From NCBI RefSeq assembly GCF_010586825.1, contig NZ_JAAAGB010000008.1, positions 62,001 to 126,000 of the forward strand: a stretch of DNA of 64,000 nucleotides. The letters run 5' to 3'. Origin of the DNA: Draconibacterium mangrovi (GTDB taxonomy: Bacteria > Bacteroidota > Bacteroidia > Bacteroidales > Prolixibacteraceae). Numbering within the stretch: the first letter of the stretch is position 1; every line of letters starts with the position of its first letter. Both the position numbers and the translations under genes were made by a program. Positions 61,503 to 64,000 of this stretch are shown here, piece by piece. The notes below the pieces were generated by a model, which was not told where the DNA came from, made no database searches, and saw nothing but the letters and a program-made list of their open reading frames with translations.

Positions 61503-61748
61503 ATGAAAACACAACAAAACCCTATACACCAAATAATAACTTTCGGTGGTAAAATGGCCACTGCAATAGTATCAGGATTGCCTAATAGCAAAGTTATATT
61601 CAAACCTGTAAATAAATCTTTTCTCCAAATCAGAACAAAAAATGTAAAATTCCATGATGAAAAATATTATCACAGGCCGATTGCAAAGCCTGTTGTAGAA
61701 AAACAAACTCTATTAAAGGAGAAGAAAAAAGTAAAGATTGCGCACTAA
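61503..61748 (+). CDS. Small hypothetical protein
   Basis: The 81-residue protein begins at ATG 61503; an upstream TTG adds six residues. The body reads HQIITFGGKMATAIVSGLPNSKVIFKPVN and the end is basic (KEKKKVKIAH). No family is recognised. It is 39 bases after the PepSY-like gene and 49 before the STAS-like gene, so the three could be one transcript. Confidence 0.45.
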   Translation: MKTQQNPIHQIITFGGKMATAIVSGLPNSKVIFKPVNKSFLQIRTKNVKFHDEKYYHRPIAKPVVEKQTLLKEKKKVKIAH

Positions 61749-61797
61749 TTGTGATACGGAGAAGTCAATTAAGCAATGACAATTAAAACTAAAAAAA

Positions 61798-62127
61798 ATG
61801 TTGAAAATAAAGAAAACAAGAGAAGGCCATTACATGGCCACTCTTGAACACAGGACAGAAGAATTAGACAGATACAACTCTAATTTAATTAAAAAGGAAC
61901 TCTCTATGATTATAAAACCTCACCGTGAAATTACAGTTGATATGAAAGGTGTATATTCTATGAACATTGGAGCTTACAAAATCATTCAAGAGTTAGTGAA
62001 CAAGGCCAATGCAAAAAAATGCAAAATAGTTTTTATTAATGCAGAGCCTTTTGTCTCAACCAAACTGTCATTCCTGAATTCCAGACGACTTAAAACCCGG
62101 GAAGAACTGGAAACAGATATGCTGTAA
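61798..62127 (+). CDS. STAS-like (anti-anti-sigma-type) protein
   Basis: The 109-residue protein has a region (about 43-95) like STAS domains: REITVDMKGVYSMNIGAYKIIQELVNKANAKKCKIVFINAEP, with the central V-D-M-K-G-V strand and the S-M-N-I-G turn at the phosphorylation loop. In STAS proteins a Ser at that turn is phosphorylated; the Ser here (S54 region) fits. A kinase or phosphatase partner is not next to it. The ATG follows a purine-rich stretch (AAAACTAAAAAAA). The role is uncertain. Confidence 0.5.
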   Translation: MLKIKKTREGHYMATLEHRTEELDRYNSNLIKKELSMIIKPHREITVDMKGVYSMNIGAYKIIQELVNKANAKKCKIVFINAEPFVSTKLSFLNSRRLKTREELETDML

Positions 62128-62266
62128 GTTTAATTGGGCAACTAAAGTTAATCTTCGAAAAATCCACATCGTAATGCTGAGACTAAAATACAACAGCTTA
62201 ATTCGCTATTATTTCAGGTTATATTTCCTGGAAATAGTGCATAGTTCCACCGCATAATAAATACGG

Positions 62267-63331
62267 TTATAAATTTATTTTTCCCAGACCATAATCATGA
62301 GTTGGATACAAAACACCTTTTTTTAAAAAGAATAAATCACTAAAAGGATCATCTATTAAATCAAGATGTCCATCCAAGTCGGCAAATTCGATGTTAGGCC
62401 GACTAAGAGCAAAATGAAGACCCGCCGAAATACCTAAAGCACATTCATCAATACATCCCACCATTGTTTCCAACCCGGCAGCTTTCGCTACAGCATTAAT
62501 ATGTTGTGATTCGAGAATACCCCCTACCTTCATTAGCTTAATATTTACCATATCAATTAAATCGTTACTTGCCAGTCTGAAAGCGTCTTTTAATGTTCGA
62601 ATGCTTTCGTCAGCCATAACAGGGAGATCAATATTCTGTGTCAATTTCCCCAGTAGATCATCTTTGGTTTGTTTTGTGGGTTGTTCCAGTATTTCAATCT
62701 TTGCACTTTTCGTTTTTTCCACAAATTCAATCGCATCGGCATAAGAATACCCCTGGTTGGCATCAAAACGAAGAACAATATCGTTTCCATATTTTTCTCT
62801 TATCTTAAGTATTTTCTCGATATCCTCAGCCAGGTTTAATCCTCCTTTGAGCTTTATAATCGTAAATCCTTGTTTCAGGTAATACCCGGCCTGATCTAAA
62901 GTATCTTTAACGGATAATATTCCAATAGTGATACTTGTTGCAATTCTATCCTTATACCCACCCAACAGCTGGTATAACGGAAGCTTTGCTTTGCGTGCCA
63001 TTAAGTCAAACAGGGCCATGTCAACCATTGCCCTGGTCGATGACGCTCTTGGGCAAAGTTGTTTCAATATATGGGTAAAATGAGCAATCTGAAAGGGTGA
63101 TTGGTTCTTTAGCAGCCTGATAACAATGTTTTCAATATTAGAAATAACATCTTCAGGGCTTTCATTCGTAACTTCCAGATCGGGAGCCGAACATCCCCAG
63201 CCTGTAATACCTTTGTCGGTATCTATTCTAAGAATGATATTAGTTGTTTTGCTTACCGTTTCATATGCTATTGTATAAGGAATAGCCAGAGCCATATCAA
63301 GCCTGAAATATTCAATATTGGTGATTTTCAT
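62267..63331 (-). CDS. Dipeptide (L-Ala-D/L-Glu type) epimerase, enolase superfamily
   Basis: The 354-residue enzyme is of the muconate-lactonizing subgroup. The K-x-K acid/base is K160-L-K162 in IIKLKGG. The metal ligands are D190 (RFDANQG), E216 (LEQPT) and D241 (ADES), and the opposite lysine is K265 or K268 (NIKLMKVGG). ALFDLMARKAKLPLYQLLGG is the usual dimer helix region. It epimerises a dipeptide such as L-Ala-D-Glu from peptidoglycan turnover; the exact dipeptide cannot be told. It lies 99 bases downstream of the creatininase-like gene on the same strand. Confidence 0.85.
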   Translation of the reverse strand: MKITNIEYFRLDMALAIPYTIAYETVSKTTNIILRIDTDKGITGWGCSAPDLEVTNESPEDVISNIENIVIRLLKNQSPFQIAHFTHILKQLCPRASSTRAMVDMALFDLMARKAKLPLYQLLGGYKDRIATSITIGILSVKDTLDQAGYYLKQGFTIIKLKGGLNLAEDIEKILKIREKYGNDIVLRFDANQGYSYADAIEFVEKTKSAKIEILEQPTKQTKDDLLGKLTQNIDLPVMADESIRTLKDAFRLASNDLIDMVNIKLMKVGGILESQHINAVAKAAGLETMVGCIDECALGISAGLHFALSRPNIEFADLDGHLDLIDDPFSDLFFLKKGVLYPTHDYGLGKINL

Positions 63332-63429
63332 CGTCGTAAAATTATTTGATTTCTATTGTTAAGTCGAAACTCCCTCCAAAATAGATATTCCGTAATGTGT
63401 CAGAAATTTTAGCATGGCGGCTTCATTTC

Positions 63430-64000
63430 TTAATATCTGTTTTGATAGAGCTCGTCAGAGGGTGTGTTTTTTATTGTCTCAACAAACTCCGCCATCTTTT
63501 TAATCATAATTTCCCACATTTTCATTCCTTTCTCAGCAGTGGCGCGTGTTGCGTTTCCCATTACCCCCGAAGCGGTCAGTTTTTCGGTGTGTACATACCA
63601 CCTTACTCCCCTTTCGGAAGTATAATCAAGATATACATTATCCAGATCCAGTGTATCATCAATTGCCTTATCCATATCAACTAAATCGGGTCGGATTGCC
63701 AAACAAGTACTTGTTTCAATTTCGCCGGCATGAATGTCGTTTGGTGTATCTACTAAATTATAAAGATCAACATCGCTAGTTTCACCAGATTCAACACATA
63801 CAAAAATATGTGCATCGCGGTTTATCATTTGTGCAGCATAAGTTAGCGTTGGTACATTATCACCATGGCCATTTAAAATCACTATCTTTTTTATTCCGTT
63901 GTGTGCCAGGCTCATTCCAATATCGTACACAAGAGCAGACAGTGCATTATTAGTAACAGAAAGTGTTCCTTTAAAATCGCTGTGGTGATAGGATACTCCA
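63430..64000 (-). CDS. Creatininase-family amidohydrolase, C-terminal part (cut by window end)
   Basis: The frame is open to base 64000 on the minus strand, with GTG at 63930 not the true start. Before it the residues read GVSYHHSDFKGTLSVTNNALSALV, then IVILNGHGDN, a typical creatininase metal-binding stretch (H in the HxxF..GT part and NGHGxN). HAGEIETS is the next conserved motif with metal ligands. Members cleave creatinine or formamide-type bonds, including mycofactocin-type and riboflavin-related steps. The substrate is not clear; it precedes the dipeptide epimerase gene. Confidence 0.82.
   Translation of the reverse strand, partial: GVSYHHSDFKGTLSVTNNALSALVYDIGMSLAHNGIKKIVILNGHGDNVPTLTYAAQMINRDAHIFVCVESGETSDVDLYNLVDTPNDIHAGEIETSTCLAIRPDLVDMDKAIDDTLDLDNVYLDYTSERGVRWYVHTEKLTASGVMGNATRATAEKGMKMWEIMIKKMAEFVETIKNTPSDELYQNRY

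Noticed and set aside
46213-64000. attR copy of the tRNA-Leu 3' end
   Set aside because: No second copy of GTTCGAGTC with flanking sequence was seen; the end may lie outside the window or the site may differ.

Overview
The window reads as a chromosomal segment of a member of the Bacteroidota. Evidence: a SusC/SusD pair, TonB-dependent receptors with N-terminal carboxypeptidase-like domains, a TonB receptor paired with a DUF4249 lipoprotein, a type IX secretion C-terminal domain, a DUF5606 protein, GH29 and GH92 glycosidases, little Shine-Dalgarno signal, several TTG starts, and promoters of the form TTG-N20ish-TAnnTTTG. A marine or sediment Marinilabiliales/Prolixibacteraceae-like organism is my inference from the gene mix; it is not proven by the sequence.

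Layout. 1-3.6 kb: carboxy(nor)spermidine synthase (partial) and decarboxylase (polyamines), then an alpha-L-fucosidase. 3.7-4.3 kb: a protein-free stretch with a strong promoter, several hairpins and a terminator, i.e. a candidate ~0.5 kb structured RNA. 4.4-8.4 kb: four overlapping genes for a two-TM ion channel, a membrane fusion protein, a DUF2955/FUSC-type permease and a TolC-like lipoprotein. 8.5-10.2 kb: kdsA, a DinB-like protein and a Dabb protein. 10.2-10.4 kb: eleven units of a 21-bp tandem repeat. 10.6-17 kb: a SpmA/SpmB-like membrane protein and a SusC/SusD pair. 17.4-24.9 kb: a membrane protein, a GH92 mannosidase, and the kduI-kduD-DUF4861 uronate operon divergent from a LacI-type regulator, with a perfect palindromic operator carrying the -33 elements of both promoters. 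25-30 kb: a T9SS-type secreted protein and the TonB receptor/DUF4249 pair. 30-46 kb is mostly housekeeping: a YbbR protein, coaE, a TerB-DnaJ protein, a MOSC protein, argS, an OmpA-like porin, a 3'-5' exonuclease, a BtuB-like receptor, an ECF sigma factor, a DJ-1 protein, a second 21-bp repeat array, purL and tRNA-Leu(GAG).

46.3-52.6 kb is accessory: an IntDOT-like tyrosine integrase just downstream of tRNA-Leu, a MobC/relaxase pair with a candidate oriT, and a 545-residue HTH-plus-NTPase (STAND-like) protein. This resembles a small mobilizable unit of the NBU kind; I could not find its far end. 52.8-64 kb: a glycogen-synthase-like glycosyltransferase with a GH57-like protein that seems to have lost its catalytic residue, a CDF transporter, two overlapping L,D-transpeptidase genes, an ECF sigma gene flanked by two PepSY-like proteins, a STAS-like protein, a dipeptide epimerase and a partial creatininase.

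How the parts work together: the glycosidases, SusCD system and kdu operon indicate use of fucosylated/mannosylated and uronate-containing glycans. The efflux-type operon, kdsA, the L,D-transpeptidases and OmpA serve the cell envelope. Least explained are the structured RNA locus, the two 21-bp repeat arrays (both at convergent gene ends), the STAND-like cargo gene and the sigma/PepSY cluster.
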